From Luteibacter yeojuensis (GTDB lineage Bacteria; Pseudomonadota; Gammaproteobacteria; Xanthomonadales; Rhodanobacteraceae): DNA of 64,000 nt. Shown here piece by piece: positions 1 to 9,365 of the stretch. The notes under the pieces are model-generated. The model had not been told where the DNA came from and did no database searches. It saw nothing but the letters and a program-made list of their open reading frames with translations. A program made the position numbers and the translations under genes. Every line of letters begins with the position of its first letter. The first letter of the stretch is position 1. The DNA lies in assembly GCF_000964085.1 (NCBI RefSeq), contig NZ_JZRB01000018.1:109109-173108 (forward strand), given 5' to 3'.

Positions 1-435
1 CATGATGCCGGCTCTGTTGCCATGCTTTTTCTCGACGAGCAGGGGCATGACCGCTTGACGGTTGGCCAGTCCTTTACGCCTCAGATTGAGGGGAAGGTGC
101 CCGCCAATTTCCACCGCATCGGTGATTCGGTTGGCGTCATCATCCACAACACGGTCGGCGACGAACGGGGTGGCATGGCTTGGCTGAGCAACGGGCGTGG
201 CGCCATCTCGTTCGATTATCCCGACCGGGATGCCATCGGCATGTTTGTAGACGACAAGAACCGGTCAGCCACATTTCTCCTTGAATATGCCGACGCGGCC
301 ATTGGGGACGTGAGCCTGTTTGAGATGACGGCCAAGGGGAGAGGCGGGCGCTTTACCTTGTTCGACCCGGCGGGAAAACCAAAAACGACATGGGATGTCG
401 CCGAGGGCGCGTTGTCGAGCCCACCATCCCGATGA
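1..435 (+). CDS. Hypothetical protein, 5' end outside the window
   Basis: The reading frame is open from the first base, so the gene probably starts upstream; the first internal ATG is at 22. The visible part (about 144 residues) has a composition typical of a real soluble protein: hydrophobic beta-type stretches around GVIIHN and ATFLLEY, and Gly/Asp turns. There is no signal peptide or membrane segment in the visible part. I do not recognise the family. It ends just before a stretch of about 900 bp without credible genes. Confidence 0.55.
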   Translation, partial: HDAGSVAMLFLDEQGHDRLTVGQSFTPQIEGKVPANFHRIGDSVGVIIHNTVGDERGGMAWLSNGRGAISFDYPDRDAIGMFVDDKNRSATFLLEYADAAIGDVSLFEMTAKGRGGRFTLFDPAGKPKTTWDVAEGALSSPPSR

Positions 436-1335
436 CAATTGGAACCACAAGTGCTGCCTTCGGCGGGTCAGTGCTATGCAACCGGTTCCCGCATCCCCGC
501 CGTCGACCTTGATGGGGGAACAGTGATTCGCCGGGGTGGGCATTCGTCGCCATCCCCTTCCGACGGTCGCAAGCCGTCTTCCACCATTTTTTGTCCGAGA
601 GGTGGCCAAGGTGGCTCTAGTCCGCCGGTGCCGCTGCCTCCTTTTTGCGCGTTTCGAGGGATGACACATGAGGGCGAACGGCAATGCCCTCCGGTCAGGC
701 CGCGAGACGGGGACCTGCCACACTCTGCCGCCTGACCCTTGTCTGGACCCCTCCCAGCCGCCCCGGCGGCCGTAGCTTTGCCACCTAGGACGGGGCGACC
801 TTTGCCCTCGTCCGGCAAATGGCCGGTCGACTGTGGCGGGCTGGGGTCTTCCCTGATAAGCAGTCTTACGATTCCCGCGATGCACTCGCAGGAAGTGAGG
901 CGAGGGTCCGGTGGCTCATCGAACGATAGGCCCGGCATCACTGGCGGGCCATTTGGGTGGCTCCCGGCGGCACCGTCATGCCGCACAAGGAGCTGACTCC
1001 CAGAAAGCCCAAGGGGGGGAGGACCGGTCCTAGGCGTGTCCGATGAACGAGGTGGCATCATCGAGGGCGTCAGAGATGGCTAAGACGGCCGGCCGATAGT
1101 CGGGTCCGAATGGTGCCCTCGGGACCGAGGGCATCAATCAGGGTGATGGCGCACGACTCTAGCTCGGGGAACCGGAGGAGGACGGCGAGACTGGTAAGCC
1201 GTTGTGCGCGCAGACGGCGCCCGTGAGGTCATGGGCAAGAAGGGCGTCCCGAAGGCCCTGGCCTTCGCGAAACAGCCTCTCTACGTTGAATTGGATGTTT
1301 CGAGTTGAGACTCATGCTCCTTGCCGACGAAACGT
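436..1335. other. Gene-poor stretch, nothing supportable
   Basis: About 900 bp with only low-complexity, Pro/Arg/Gly-rich open frames on both strands. None has a convincing ribosome binding site, start or domain. It may be decayed coding DNA, but I cannot name a source. Confidence 0.5.
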
Positions 1336-1959
1336 TCAGTTCAGGGCAGGCATCAGTGATCCAGCGACCCTCGGCACATCTACGTTGAAATCCAAGGCGG
1401 CGACTGCGAACGCCATTCCGATGACTGCAAAAATGAGTGCCAGTATGGCCGTTGTCGCCTGCAGGGTGGCTGATTTGACCAGCACCCTCCCAAGGAGGGA
1501 AAGTCTCTGTGGCCTCTTCCGCCGCCGTGATAGCCAGCGGGTCATGAAGCGCACATGGGGAGGCATGGGAGCAAGGAATTCCTCGCGGACCTGTGCTTCC
1601 ATCTCTGGGTCAGGGAGGTCTGCGAGGAACGACACCCTCAATGCATCCCCCTCTACACCCGGCAACTCGGATTCCATGCGTACCAGCACCTGCATCGCCA
1701 CAGTGACCACTGACGCCAGCAGCCGGCTAATGACACCCAGTGCGACGCTGGTCAGGAGAAAGTAGAACGACCACTTGAAGCCTGACACGCCCAGAACCGG
1801 CAACAGCTTGTCGGCGCTAGCGACCATGAGGGCGGCGGTGGCGCCGACGCCTGTGGTCAGCCATTTGGCAAACTCATCGATGCCTTGGGGCATGACTGAA
1901 ACCATAGTCCGGTAGCCAATATCGAAGGCCTTGTTCTTGACGTCGTTCTGCTCGTCCAT
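1336..1959 (-). CDS. Hypothetical inner-membrane protein
   Basis: 207 residues from the ATG at 1959 (MDEQNDVKNK). That start is preceded by a purine-rich GGGGGGGAGG stretch, which is why I prefer it to a start 48 codons upstream. Hydrophobic segments occur near residues 32-50 and 60-85, followed by a charged, cytoplasm-like middle with an RRRKRPQR basic patch, then one or two more hydrophobic segments near the C-terminus. This gives roughly four membrane spans. I do not recognise the family. It is convergent with the preceding plus-strand gene and lies upstream of secretion locus A without an obvious link to it. Confidence 0.65.
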   Translation of the reverse strand: MDEQNDVKNKAFDIGYRTMVSVMPQGIDEFAKWLTTGVGATAALMVASADKLLPVLGVSGFKWSFYFLLTSVALGVISRLLASVVTVAMQVLVRMESELPGVEGDALRVSFLADLPDPEMEAQVREEFLAPMPPHVRFMTRWLSRRRKRPQRLSLLGRVLVKSATLQATTAILALIFAVIGMAFAVAALDFNVDVPRVAGSLMPALN

Positions 1960-2145
1960 CTTCAATCCTCCCCCCCAAGGCTGATGGACAGATGATATCC
2001 TTAACGAAGTCCCGTCATGGGTACTCTTGATTGCAACCCCCTGTCTGGCCTGAAGTTGTTGGCGGACAAGGGTTCCGGAGCAGGGAGAAGGTGTTCCCTT
2101 CATCTCCTCCTTGGCCGCGCTGATGCCCTCCCCGCGGGCACCGGA

Positions 2146-2535
2146 CTACGCCGCGAGCAGGGGCAGCTCGCCCAACCGCTCGCTCGCCAGGGAAGGAAAG
2201 GCCTGCGGTAAGGGCGGCAGGATGCCCAGCTGGCAACGCCCATCCAGCAACGGCTCGTAGGCCGCGCCCAGTGCCTCGACGAAGATCTTCAGCGGGGTCA
2301 GGGGAAACGTCGCGGCGAACGCGCGGGCCTGGGTACTGACGACGTCGGTGGGGAAGAAGACGTCGATCACCACGGCCAGTTCCGGTTCCACCCCGGCGGT
2401 CATGAGCCGGGCCCGGGCCTTGAGCGTGTCGAGCCCGGCGAGGATGTGGCGTGCGTCGGCCAGCAAAAGGGCGCCTTGCGCGGTCAGCAGGGCAGGCGCC
2501 CGGTGCGCTCGAAACAGGCGCACGCCCAGCTGATG
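2146..2535 (-). pseudogene. Remnant of a LysR-type regulator
   Basis: The frame contains the end of a LysR DNA-binding domain (LGVRLF, then LLTAQGALLLADARHIL) followed by the start of the effector domain, including ILPPLPQAF and LGELPLL. The helix-turn-helix that should precede LGVRLF is missing in this frame, and the sequence stops where the second half of the effector domain should begin. An intact LysR protein is about 300 residues and only about 130 remain. It lies just upstream of secretion locus A, on the opposite strand, so it may once have regulated that locus (inference). Confidence 0.6.
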
Positions 2536-2692
2536 CGACCGTTGAACGCGAAGCCATTCATGGCTTCGCTGTCCGGCGCGAGTTATTGCTGCGGCCGTCA
2601 AAATCTTGACGATTGCGTGATCCATTTGGCATTTTGGCACGCATTAATGTGCGAGCTTGACGGCTTGGGAAGATGCATGGAGCACATCATCA

Positions 2693-3964
2693 ATGGAGCT
2701 TTTCCGACAAGAAGCGCTGGAGGCACGTTCGGTGCCCGCGCTCGGGACAGTGCAGATCGCCAGTCCCCCTCGGAATACGGTGTGGGTGGCGCTCGCAATG
2801 GCCGTAAGCGGCGCGCTATTGATCTGGTTGGTCTTCGGTCACTACACGCGTCGAATCCACGCCTCCGGCACGCTGGTGCCTGCCGCGGGCTTGATAGAAA
2901 TAAACGCTCGGTTGACCGGAACCCTGTCTACCCTCTCCGTGGTCGAAGGACAACGAGTAAAACGCGGGGACGTCCTTGGGACCATCATCGCTGAGCGGCG
3001 GAGTGAGGCAGGCGAGGAGGTCGCGGCGCTGATTTCTGCCGGCGTCCGCCGCCAGAAGCAAGAGCTACGAACGGCGATTCGTAATGGCGAGCTCGTCGAT
3101 GCAACGGCGCTTGCCGATCTAAAGCAAAACTTGGCGATTGCATTGAGCCAACGCCAGCGAGTGGTTGAACAGGTGGCCCTGGCTGAGCGTCAGGCCAGCG
3201 CTAGCCAGGAACTTCTCGACAAGATAGAGCCCCTTCGCGCAAAGGGCTATGTATCCGCCTTCCAGTTTCAGCAGCAGAACGCACAGGCGATCGATGCCCA
3301 GAATCAGCTGAAGGTGTTAAGCCGCCAGCGGTCGGACATCGATCAACAAATAGCAAACTTGCGGACGCAGATTGATCAGCACCCGTTGAAGGCAGAAGCC
3401 CGACGAGGCGATCTTGAGCGCCAATTGTCACAAATGGACCAGCAACTGCTGGAAAACGAAGCTGGACGTGCCGTTACGGTCATTACACCTGTCGACGGGA
3501 CCATAACATCCATATTAATAAAACCTGCTCAATCGGTGCAGGCAGGCCAGTCCGTCCTTGCGATTATGCCGGAGCAGGGCGACTTGCAGGCCCAGATGTT
3601 GGTACCAAGCGATGTCGTCGGATTCGTACGCAGTGGGGCTTTCGTTGCGCTTCACTATAAAGCCTTTCCGTATCAAAAGTTCGGCGTCGAGCATGGAGCT
3701 GTGGCTCAGATATCACGCAGCGCCTTAACGCCCGCGGAGATCGGCGTCTTGCGTGGAGAAGCGCCAGTCGACGAGCCGATGTACCGGGTGGACGTCAATT
3801 TGCGCGCGCAATCGGTGGTTGCCTACAACCGCCCCGAACCGCTGCGTCCGGGAATGGCTGTGGAAGCTGACATCCTTCTGGAGAAGCGCCGCGTGATCGA
3901 GTGGGTTTTCGAGCCCCTGTACGGGCTCGCCCATCGTTTTGACGAGTCGGAGCCGGCACGATGA
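2693..3964 (+). CDS. HlyD-family periplasmic adaptor, secretion locus A
   Basis: 423 residues starting at MELFRQEALEAR. It has a short cytoplasmic N-terminus, one membrane span near residues 37-57 (VALAMAVSGALLIWLVFG) and then the typical GHYTRRIHASGTLVPAAG entry into the periplasmic part. A biotinyl-lipoyl half-motif (GTLSTLSVVEGQRVKRGDVL), a long coiled coil rich in Gln, Arg and Glu, and a C-terminal beta-barrel region follow. The end, EWVFEPLYGLAHRF, is shared with the adaptor of locus B. Such adaptors join an inner-membrane ABC exporter to an outer-membrane channel. Its stop overlaps the start of the exporter gene by 4 bp (ATGA), so the two are surely co-translated. No outer-membrane TolC-like gene is in the window. 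Confidence 0.9.
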   Translation: MELFRQEALEARSVPALGTVQIASPPRNTVWVALAMAVSGALLIWLVFGHYTRRIHASGTLVPAAGLIEINARLTGTLSTLSVVEGQRVKRGDVLGTIIAERRSEAGEEVAALISAGVRRQKQELRTAIRNGELVDATALADLKQNLAIALSQRQRVVEQVALAERQASASQELLDKIEPLRAKGYVSAFQFQQQNAQAIDAQNQLKVLSRQRSDIDQQIANLRTQIDQHPLKAEARRGDLERQLSQMDQQLLENEAGRAVTVITPVDGTITSILIKPAQSVQAGQSVLAIMPEQGDLQAQMLVPSDVVGFVRSGAFVALHYKAFPYQKFGVEHGAVAQISRSALTPAEIGVLRGEAPVDEPMYRVDVNLRAQSVVAYNRPEPLRPGMAVEADILLEKRRVIEWVFEPLYGLAHRFDESEPAR

Positions 3965-6144
3965 GTGAATTCATTGAACGCCTGAACTTTGGCTTATCGT
4001 CCAGGCTTCCCGTTATCCGTCAGTCTGAGGTCGCCGAGTGCGGCATGGTTTGCCTCGCAATGGTCGCGGCTTACCATGGACAGCATCATAGCTTGGCGGC
4101 TTTGCGTCAGAGATTCGCTCTTTCAGTAAAGGGAACGGACCTCGCACAGCTCATTGCCATGGCAGATGGGCTAGGTTTCGCCGCGCGCCCGGTGCGGCTC
4201 GAGGTTGACGAACTCGCCGCCTTGCGCGTTCCCTGCATCCTGCACTGGGACATGGATCACTTCGTGGTGCTGAAGGCAGTGCGCGGGCAGCGGATTACGG
4301 TTCACGACCCAGCCGTCGGCGCGGTCACCATGAGCCTGCGTGACTTCAGCGCACATTTCACTGGCGTGGCATTGGAACTTCTGCGCGGTGCAACGTTCGC
4401 ACGGCAGGCCAAGCCGCCGCCGGTCTCACTCCACGCGCTGGCCGGATCGGTCCGAGGGCTCTGGAAAGGGTTGGGCCAAATTCTCGCGCTGGCTTTAGTC
4501 TTGGAGTTGGCTGCCCTGCTGGCACCGCAGTACCTGCAAATTGTCGTGGATCAGGTTCTGGCCGACGACGACCACGATCTCTTGGCCTTTCTGGGCTACA
4601 GCTTTGCCGGCTTGCTTGTCGTGCAGACACTAGTTTCGGCGTTGCGCTCGTGGACGGTCGTCTGGCTAAGCACGTCTTTCAATTTGGGATGGACCGGCAA
4701 CGTCTTTCAGCACCTGCTCAAGTTGCCCCAAGACTACTTTCTCAAGCGCCACCTGGGCGATATCGTTTCCCGTTTCGGCGCTGTTTCGGCGATCCAGCAA
4801 ACCTTGACGACGCGTTTCATCGAGGTGCTGATCGACGGCACGATGGCAGCGCTCACGCTAGTGCTGCTCTTCGTGTACAGCATCCCACTGGCCATGATCG
4901 CGTTTTGTAGCGTCGTGGTCTATGCGGCGCTTCGCCTTTTGTACTTCCGTACATTCCGAGAAGCAAAACTCAATCTCATCATGGTCAACGCGAAACAGCA
5001 AACGACTTTGATGGAGTCAATACGCGGCTCGCAGGCCATCCGTCTTCAGAATGGTGTCGCCCGCCAGACCGGCAGGTTCTTGAACGCCACGGCGGACGCG
5101 TTAAACACCTCGGTCACAGTCCAGCGCCTTACGCTCATCTTCCAAGGCCTTGGCGGCTTGTCCTCAGGTGCGCAACGCATCGCCATTCTCTGGCTAGGCG
5201 CATCGCTGGCGCTCAAGGGCGAGATGAGCGCCGGTATGCTCATGGCTTTCGTTGCCTATGCGGACCAGTTCTCGGCTAGGGCATCCAGCATGATCGACTA
5301 CGGGATCGAGCTTAGGATGCTTCGGCTTCAGGCTGAACGACTGGCCGATATCGTTCTGACACCCCAGGAGACCAGTGTTCAAGGTACGCACTCCCACCCA
5401 TCCCTGGAACCATCACTCACCTTCAAGAATGTTGCATTCCGGTATGGCGCCGGCGAGCCATGGGTGTTGGAGCAGTGCAATTTCGAAGTGCATCCTGGCG
5501 AGTGTGTGGCTATCGTGGGCGCATCTGGTGCGGGCAAGAGCACGCTTTTGCGGCTCATGGTTGGCCTCCTTGATCCTTTGGTTGGCGAGATCCATGTCGG
5601 TGGCATGGACCTGCGTAAGGTCGGCAAATCGCATTATCGGGCCATCGCGCGTACGGTGATGCAAGACGATCACCTATTTGCGGGATCCATTTCGGAGAAC
5701 ATTGCTTTTTTCGCTGAGGAAGCGACCCCTGAGCGAGTCGAGCGAGCTGCACGACTTGCCGCGCTTCACGAGGACATTCTTGCGATGCCAATGGGTTACC
5801 ACACGCTTGTCGGCGACATGGGCTCTTCACTCTCCGGCGGGCAGCAGCAGCGCCTGTTATTGGCGCGAGCCCTCTACGCCGAGCCGAAGATTCTGGTGCT
5901 CGACGAGGCGACCAGCCATCTGGATCTGCCTCGTGAGAGAGCCATTGCCGAAATGCTGTCGCAGTTGAAGATCACACGTGTCGTCGTGGCCCACCGTGCG
6001 GAAACAGTCGCTGCTGCGGACAGGGTTCTGGTGTTGTCAAGCGGTCGACTAACGGAGGCCAGGCGACAGTGGTCCTCGCCACCGGGTGAGGTCCTTCAAC
6101 AAACTGAGAAGGAAGAAAGCAATGCGCGAGTTACAGTTGCGTGA
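3961..6144 (+). CDS. C39-peptidase ABC exporter, secretion locus A
   Basis: 727 residues. The N-terminal C39 protease domain has the conserved Gln (about 21), catalytic Cys27 in AECGMVCLAMV, His100 in DHFVVL and Asp116 in HDPAVG. It should therefore cut double-glycine leaders. A six-span transmembrane domain occupies about 170-460. The ATPase domain has Walker A GASGAGKST (about 520-528), signature LSGGQQQR (about 624), Walker B ILVLDEATS (about 644) and the H-loop VAHR. All catalytic residues are present, so the protein looks functional. It shares 4 bp with the adaptor upstream, and its last codons overlap the start of the double-glycine protein that is its likely cargo. It belongs to the bacteriocin or colicin-V exporter type (CvaB/SunT-like). 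Confidence 0.92.
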   Translation: MSEFIERLNFGLSSRLPVIRQSEVAECGMVCLAMVAAYHGQHHSLAALRQRFALSVKGTDLAQLIAMADGLGFAARPVRLEVDELAALRVPCILHWDMDHFVVLKAVRGQRITVHDPAVGAVTMSLRDFSAHFTGVALELLRGATFARQAKPPPVSLHALAGSVRGLWKGLGQILALALVLELAALLAPQYLQIVVDQVLADDDHDLLAFLGYSFAGLLVVQTLVSALRSWTVVWLSTSFNLGWTGNVFQHLLKLPQDYFLKRHLGDIVSRFGAVSAIQQTLTTRFIEVLIDGTMAALTLVLLFVYSIPLAMIAFCSVVVYAALRLLYFRTFREAKLNLIMVNAKQQTTLMESIRGSQAIRLQNGVARQTGRFLNATADALNTSVTVQRLTLIFQGLGGLSSGAQRIAILWLGASLALKGEMSAGMLMAFVAYADQFSARASSMIDYGIELRMLRLQAERLADIVLTPQETSVQGTHSHPSLEPSLTFKNVAFRYGAGEPWVLEQCNFEVHPGECVAIVGASGAGKSTLLRLMVGLLDPLVGEIHVGGMDLRKVGKSHYRAIARTVMQDDHLFAGSISENIAFFAEEATPERVERAARLAALHEDILAMPMGYHTLVGDMGSSLSGGQQQRLLLARALYAEPKILVLDEATSHLDLPRERAIAEMLSQLKITRVVVAHRAETVAAADRVLVLSSGRLTEARRQWSSPPGEVLQQTEKEESNARVTVA

Positions 6145-6976
6145 GCTGGCGGCCGTTTGTGGTGGCCGGAGGATGGAGCGTGTCAACGGCAGCCTGCGGC
6201 CAATGGAGCTTGACCCTGGCAATGACGGAGGCACGGTCGATCTGCCGCCCATTACCGTTACAGCGCCCTCGGGTGGTGGGTGGAGTTTCCCGAGCGGCGG
6301 AGGCGGCAGCAGCGGTGGCGGCAGCGGTGGCGGAGGCACGTGGCCCGGTGGCGGGAGTGGTGGCGCGAGCTCTAGCGGGGGCAACGCCGATCCTAACGGT
6401 ATTCACTTTCATTTCCAGGATGGCTTGGGCACGGTGTCTGCGTCGCCTATTTTTAACAACACAGCCCACGTGACCGGCGCGAAGTTTGGGTTGGACTCAT
6501 ACGGAAACAATGGCGCCCTCTCGTTCCAAAATGGCGGCGCCACGCTCATGGACACGTATCAGATGGGCAATGGCGCGACCATCTCAGGTACGCTGGCGTA
6601 CCTAAATGGCAACTACACGGAAACACTGTCCGGATCGGCACAGCTTTCCGACATGAAGATTGATGCTTCGTTCAATAGCGCAAACTTCGGCCAGGTTCAC
6701 CTTAACTACCAGGCCTCGCCGGGTGTAGCCTTGGGCATTGATATCGATACCAATAACTTGGTCAAGGGGCATGCCGTCACGACACTTTACGACTCTGGCG
6801 GCTGGAAGGTGCAGGCTCGTTCTGATATCGGTGGCGGTAGCTGGGGACCGACTGACCAAGCTTCCATCATGGTGACGCATTCAGGCCCGCAGCCGCAGTA
6901 TTTCAGTTTTGCGGTTGGCAAGAGCCAGGATCGAGGGATCTACTTCGAAGGCGGGGTCAACATTCCGTTCGATTGA
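6122..6976 (+). CDS. Double-glycine-leader secreted protein, locus A cargo
   Basis: 284 residues from the ATG at 6122, preceded by AAGGAAGAAAGCA and overlapping the exporter by 23 bp. The first 15 residues, MRELQLRELAAVCGG, form a classic double-glycine leader (E8, L9, V12, G14-G15), so the exporter should cleave after Gly15. A LPPITVTAP segment follows near residue 40, then a Gly/Ser-rich linker of about 45 residues, then a beta-rich domain of about 190 residues (HFHFQDGLGTVSAS to GGVNIPFD) with regular Asn/Gly turns and no cysteine. I do not recognise the C-terminal domain. The leader and ITVTAP segment parallel the two cargo proteins of locus B. A perfect-stem terminator follows the stop. 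Confidence 0.85.
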   Translation: MRELQLRELAAVCGGRRMERVNGSLRPMELDPGNDGGTVDLPPITVTAPSGGGWSFPSGGGGSSGGGSGGGGTWPGGGSGGASSSGGNADPNGIHFHFQDGLGTVSASPIFNNTAHVTGAKFGLDSYGNNGALSFQNGGATLMDTYQMGNGATISGTLAYLNGNYTETLSGSAQLSDMKIDASFNSANFGQVHLNYQASPGVALGIDIDTNNLVKGHAVTTLYDSGGWKVQARSDIGGGSWGPTDQASIMVTHSGPQPQYFSFAVGKSQDRGIYFEGGVNIPFD

Positions 6977-6981
6977 TGTGC

Positions 6982-7014
6982 GAGGCGCGCAGCGATGCTG
7001 CGCGCCTCTTTGTT
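6982..7014 (+). terminator. Probable intrinsic terminator after the locus A cargo gene
   Basis: A perfect 12-bp stem (GAGGCGCGCAGC pairing with GCTGCGCGCCTC) with a GAT loop, followed by TTTGTT. It begins 5 bp after the stop of the cargo gene. The T-run is short, so termination may be partial and let transcription reach the protease gene. Confidence 0.7.
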
Positions 7015-7021
7015 AGGAGAA

Positions 7022-8314
7022 ATGTCTTCGATGAAGCATGCGGTATGGGTTGCCACCTGCCTTTATCTGGTCGTCTTCGATGCCAGTGCTGTCCAAATCA
7101 AGTATGTGTCGCCGGCACGCGCCTCGCCGCTTGTCCAGGCGGCCCTTCAGGGCAATGATGCTGTTCTCGATGCCTATGCCGAACGTAACCCCTACCCAGT
7201 GCTCAAAGCGTTCGCGGCAGCTACGGCTGCGCGTGCCAGGTATGATCTTGTGGCATCCGAGACCAAAGCTGCCGAATGCTACGGATTGGCGAAGTCCTCG
7301 CAGCCTGCGGAGATGAATACGCTCATGGCGTGTGGCGAGCTTCATGTCGGGAACGCGCTTTTGGCTGGGCGTTTCAAAGACTGGACGATTGAAGCAGCGC
7401 ACGCGCGGAGGGATCTATACCCCCTCTTACCAAAGGTGGCGGGTGTTGAACTGCGCGATGCTGCGTTGGAATCGCCCGATGCAGCTGCTTTCGCCCAATG
7501 GCCCGCACCGACGTACGATCGGAGCAAGACGGGAGGAATACTGAAAGCTACAGGGCCCGCACTCAGTGGGTTCACAGGGCTAATCTCCGTCAAAGCAAGG
7601 GCGAATGGCGTGGAGCTAACACTTCTTGTCGACACGGGAACCCAGATGACCGTGCTCTCACGCGAAGACGCCAAGCGCGTCAACGCCAGACAGAGTTCGG
7701 AGACCGTCATGGAGGTCGCGCCCTCTCAGGTGGCCAAAAGCGTCGCAGTGAAGGCAGCCCTCCTGGGGAGCCTGAACCTGGGGGCGTTTCGGGTCGGGGA
7801 TGCCAACATCGGCGTCTGGGACCAACCATTTTCGGTCCTTGGAATGGACATACTTCGCCAACTCCCCGGGCCGCTTCGCCTTAGTCGCCAAGCGTTGGCG
7901 TTCGGCGGGCCGACCTTACCTTCCACCTGCACGGGTCGGATAGCGTTGCACTCTGAGCTGGGTGCGCGGCCTGCTCAAATTTTCCTGACCGGAACGGTGG
8001 ATGGGATCGCGAAAGAATTCATGGTCGACACTGGAAACAATGGTGGCGTCACGCGCCGAGCGCTGCCCGGCGAGGCGCCCGGGAAATCGATCGATGTGAT
8101 GTCTGTCGCCGGGCCGACTGAAGTCAAGTCGAGCATCACATCCCAGTCGGTCGGGCTTGGACATACTGCTATGACCGAGCAGGTGCGTGTTGTCACAGGA
8201 GACATGGCCGCCGATTACATCTTGGGTGCCGGCGTGCTATCGGCAGAACGAACCCTTTGGCTATCCTTCGATGATCAGCGTGGATGCGTGCTGCCCACGG
8301 AGGCAGCCGAGTGA
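7022..8314 (+). CDS. Secreted retropepsin-like protein with two DTG motifs
   Basis: 430 residues. ATGs at 7022 and 7031 both follow an AGGAG at 7016. The start MKHAVWVATCLYLVVFDASA is a Sec signal peptide. About 160 residues of helical, Ala-rich sequence follow. Then comes a first aspartic-protease unit with LLVDTGTQMTVLSR (DTG near residue 205) and a second with FMVDTGNNGGVTRR about 135 residues later. Each half ends with a Gly-rich strand (VLGMDIL; ILGAGVL), as expected for two retropepsin folds in one chain. A single-chain, two-DTG protein could form a complete active site by itself. Placed after the locus A cargo, it may mature or inactivate that cargo in the periplasm (inference). Confidence 0.8.
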   Translation: MSSMKHAVWVATCLYLVVFDASAVQIKYVSPARASPLVQAALQGNDAVLDAYAERNPYPVLKAFAAATAARARYDLVASETKAAECYGLAKSSQPAEMNTLMACGELHVGNALLAGRFKDWTIEAAHARRDLYPLLPKVAGVELRDAALESPDAAAFAQWPAPTYDRSKTGGILKATGPALSGFTGLISVKARANGVELTLLVDTGTQMTVLSREDAKRVNARQSSETVMEVAPSQVAKSVAVKAALLGSLNLGAFRVGDANIGVWDQPFSVLGMDILRQLPGPLRLSRQALAFGGPTLPSTCTGRIALHSELGARPAQIFLTGTVDGIAKEFMVDTGNNGGVTRRALPGEAPGKSIDVMSVAGPTEVKSSITSQSVGLGHTAMTEQVRVVTGDMAADYILGAGVLSAERTLWLSFDDQRGCVLPTEAAE

Positions 8315-8610
8315 GATTCTCATGGCGGTATGTCATGCCAAGCACCTTATTGGGTGTGGTAGGAGTCGCTCTGGCAGGGTGCGCAGGTTACCAGCCTCTG
8401 CCCGATGAATCTGGTCATGTCCACGTTGAATGCGTGGACCTGGAGTCTATGTGCTACGCCGCTGCAGGTCGCGCGTGCCGGGGTCGCTACATCATTTTGG
8501 AGCGAGAGCGGACTCCGTGGGGGCCAAGTTTTGAGAAATCGGAGCCGGGGCAGGACCGCGCCTCCATCACCATGGAAGTTCAATGTGAACGTCAACAGGC
8601 TGCCCAATAG
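8311..8610 (+). CDS. Small lipoprotein, unknown function
   Basis: 99 residues from a GTG at 8311 that overlaps the protease stop (GTGA), so the two are translationally coupled. The N-terminus is a lipoprotein signal: basic RFSWRY, a hydrophobic core and the lipobox LAGC, giving a mature protein that starts at Cys24. The mature part is about 75 residues with three further cysteines (CVDLESMCYAAAGRACRG), which may form disulfides. I do not recognise the family. Coupling to a secreted protease downstream of an exported effector-like protein makes an accessory or self-protection role possible, but this is a guess. Confidence 0.7.
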   Translation: MRFSWRYVMPSTLLGVVGVALAGCAGYQPLPDESGHVHVECVDLESMCYAAAGRACRGRYIILERERTPWGPSFEKSEPGQDRASITMEVQCERQQAAQ

Positions 8611-9003
8611 TTCGGTGCTGTAAATATCGGGTACGGTACTGCGGTCGTTTCGAACCCGGTCAATCTCTAGCGACGTCGACGCCGGAGACCTCCCAAATCT
8701 GCCTGCTCTTTGGCTTTTTCTGCGCAAGCAGCGATTTTGCCCTGCATTATCTCACTGGGCCGAGCGGCTAGGGGACGTCCGCCACGACGCCGCTAGGGCA
8801 AGAGCGTGTATGTCATGGGGTCTTGGTAAGATACGGTGTGGCGCGCCTCGTGTGAAAAGATACCCGTTCGGACGACGTGTAGGGGCCAGACCTGCCCAGT
8901 CTGATGCATACCGGCCCGGTACCGTTCGCAGTCGCCACGGCCGGTTGCCTCGCGGAGATGACAGCCGTAGCATCAGGCACGATGCGAGGGGGGCGCGCCT
9001 TGC
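8611..9003. other. Intergenic stretch before the IS element
   Basis: About 390 bp in which I see no supportable gene. If the IS landed in a gene, the missing 5' half of the gene at 10229 could once have been here, but no frame convincingly continues into it. Confidence 0.5.
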
Positions 9004-9066
9004 TGACCTGCCCCCACTGAGCCGTACCATGTGAAGCTGTAAAGTTCGTCAACCACGAGGACGGAC

Positions 9067-9333
9067 ATGAAGAAGAGTCGTTTCACCACCGAGCAGATCA
9101 TTGGCTTCATCAAACAGGCCGACGCCGGCATGGCGGTCTCGGAGCTAGCCCGGCAGCATGGCTTCAGCCCCGCGAGTTTCTACGCCTGGCGGGCCAAGTA
9201 CGGCGGCATGGAGGCCGAGGACGCCAAGCGACTGAAGGAGTTGGAGTCCGAGAACGGTCGGCTCAAGCGTCTGCTCGCAGAGGCCCATCTGGACATCGAG
9301 GCGCTGAAGGTCGGGTTCGGGGTAAAACGCTAG
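9067..9333 (+). CDS. IS3-family transposase OrfA
   Basis: 88 residues. The start KKSRFTTEQIIGFIKQADAG and the ARQHGFSPASFYAWRAKYGGM segment form the helix-turn-helix that binds the inverted repeats. A Leu-rich zipper follows (LKELESENGRLKRLLAEAHLDIEALK). GAGGACGGAC precedes the ATG. The end GVKR sits over a TAAAAC run where a -1 slip would join it to OrfB and produce the full transposase, as in other IS3 elements. Confidence 0.9.
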   Translation: MKKSRFTTEQIIGFIKQADAGMAVSELARQHGFSPASFYAWRAKYGGMEAEDAKRLKELESENGRLKRLLAEAHLDIEALKVGFGVKR

Positions 9334-9365
9334 CCGCGCAACGCAAGCGCGAGGCAATCCGGCGC

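Noticed and set aside
474..1061. Minus-strand frame of 195 codons in the left gene-poor stretch, with others overlapping it
   Set aside because: Pro/Gly/Ser/Arg-rich without domains, ribosome binding site or natural ending; typical of non-coding high-GC DNA.
6300..6400. GGCGGC-rich repeat as a possible CRISPR-like or regulatory array
   Set aside because: It encodes the Gly/Ser linker of the double-glycine protein; the repetition follows from codon use, with no spacers.
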